Source: Sphingomonas sp. (lineage in GTDB: Bacteria > Pseudomonadota > Alphaproteobacteria > Sphingomonadales > Sphingomonadaceae). From it: a DNA stretch of 5,965 nucleotides. Location: assembly GCA_019747165.1 (NCBI GenBank), contig JAIERC010000362.1:1-5965 (forward strand), read 5' to 3'. A program made the translations under genes and the position numbers. Shown piece after piece: positions 5,487-5,965 of this stretch; the first letter of the stretch is position 1, and each line of letters starts with the position of its first letter. The notes under the pieces were generated by a model that worked only from the letters and a program-made list of their open reading frames with translations, had not been told where the DNA came from and did no database searches.

Positions 5487-5965
5487 TCAGATCTTCCAGC
5501 CGCTATGGATCGCGACCAGTCCGCCGAGCATCGGCTCCACCTTGGTCTGCACAAAGCCAGCGTCGGCAATCATGCCTTCGAACTTGGCCATGTCAGGAAA
5601 GCGGCGGATCGATTCGATCAGGTAGCGATAGCTGTCCTCGTCCTTGGCGAGCAGCTTGCCGAGTTGCGGGACCAGCTTGTGCGAATAGGCATCATAGATT
5701 TCCGCAAAGCCCGGCCACAGCGTCGTTGAGAACTCCAGGCAAAAGAAGCGCCCGCCGCGTTTCAGCACGCGGTGCGCTTCGCGCAGCGCCTTGGGAATAT
5801 CAGTCACGTTCCTGATGCCAAAGGCGATCGTATAGGCATCGAAAAACCGGTCAGGAAAGACCAGCGTTTCGGCATTGGCTTCGGTCCAGACCAGCCCGTC
5901 AATGCCGCGCTTTGCGGCGCGTTCAATGCCAACCTCCAGCATCGCCGGGTTGATGTCCGCCACCG
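5487..5965 (-). CDS. ubiE: Ubiquinone/menaquinone C-methyltransferase UbiE, C-terminal part
   Basis: SAM-dependent methyltransferase adding the C-methyl group to the benzoquinol ring in ubiquinone synthesis (and to demethylmenaquinol where menaquinone is made). Only about 158 residues are visible; the N-terminus and the glycine-rich SAM motif I lie beyond the right edge, so 5965 is not a real start. Visible landmarks: ADINPAML (the acidic end of the second strand, contacting SAM ribose); TEANAETLVFPD; AFGIRNVTD, matching the UbiE signature 'SFGLRNVTD'; RVLKRGGRFFCLEFS; YDAYSHKLVPQLGKLLAKD; SYRYLIESIRRFPD; and the C-terminal GGLVAIHSGWKI, matching 'GGVVALHRGYKF' of E. coli UbiE. The frame is open to the edge and all conserved blocks are intact. 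It is the first gene seen of the minus-strand operon ubiE-ubiB-membrane protein-coaC-coaB. Confidence 0.96.
   Translation of the reverse strand, partial: VADINPAMLEVGIERAAKRGIDGLVWTEANAETLVFPDRFFDAYTIAFGIRNVTDIPKALREAHRVLKRGGRFFCLEFSTTLWPGFAEIYDAYSHKLVPQLGKLLAKDEDSYRYLIESIRRFPDMAKFEGMIADAGFVQTKVEPMLGGLVAIHSGWKI

Noticed and set aside
5483..5495. AAGATCAGATCTT dyad at the ubiE stop as a terminator
   Set aside because: Arms are only five bases with a three-base loop and no T-run, and ubiB follows closely in the same operon; most likely chance.
5456..5569. Upstream extension of the UbiB frame to a start at 5569
   Set aside because: It would overlap the conserved C-terminus of ubiE by about 80 bases and adds an atypical arginine-rich peptide; the ATG at 5455 has a Shine-Dalgarno and gives the normal N-terminus.
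5961..5963. GTG at 5963 as the start of a short methyltransferase
   Set aside because: The codon encodes the conserved valine before ADINPAML inside UbiE; the protein clearly continues past the window edge.
1..5965. Mobile elements, CRISPR arrays, tRNA/rRNA genes or phage genes
   Set aside because: No transposase motifs, terminal inverted repeats with target duplications, regularly spaced repeats or tRNA-like folds were seen; coding space is filled by housekeeping and membrane genes.

Overview
The window looks like chromosomal core DNA from a GC-rich alphaproteobacterium, most likely a sphingomonad (Sphingomonadales). The basis is the high GC content, frequent GTG starts, the style of the UbiB N-terminus, and the gene order ubiE-ubiB-coaBC-dut, which I recall from alphaproteobacterial genomes. 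The taxonomic call is inference from recognition, not from a search.

Layout, read right to left along the minus-strand operon: the 3' part of ubiE (5487-5965, cut by the window edge); ubiB (3920-5455); an unrecognised polytopic membrane protein (2787-3905); coaC (2254-2790); and coaB (1616-2257). Gaps in this block are 30 nt or less. The last two junctions are 4-nt ATGA stop/start overlaps, so membrane protein, CoaC and CoaB are probably translationally coupled. A separate plus-strand gene for a GT-C/PMT-type membrane glycosyltransferase (185-1609) runs tail-to-tail into coaB with only 6 nt between the stops. Left of it, about 110 nt of intergenic DNA separates its start from the divergent start of dut, of which only the first 25 codons (1-75, minus strand) are in the window.

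Functionally, UbiE (C-methylation of the quinone ring) and UbiB (atypical kinase/ATPase assisting ubiquinone assembly) serve respiratory quinone synthesis. CoaB and CoaC carry out two consecutive steps of coenzyme A synthesis (4'-phosphopantothenate to 4'-phosphopantetheine). Dut hydrolyses dUTP. The two membrane proteins are probably envelope-related; the plus-strand one has recognisable lipid-linked-sugar transferase motifs, the other is only glycosyltransferase-like in general architecture.

Points most worth a second look: coaBC, usually one fused gene in bacteria, is two overlapping genes here; an uncharacterised membrane protein sits inside the quinone/CoA operon and is coupled to coaC; the glycosyltransferase gene interrupts the expected coaBC-dut adjacency; and the dut/glycosyltransferase intergenic region contains palindromes and a possible hairpin masking the ribosome binding site. 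I see no mobile element, CRISPR array, tRNA, rRNA or phage sequence, and no gene-free stretch over 300 bases.
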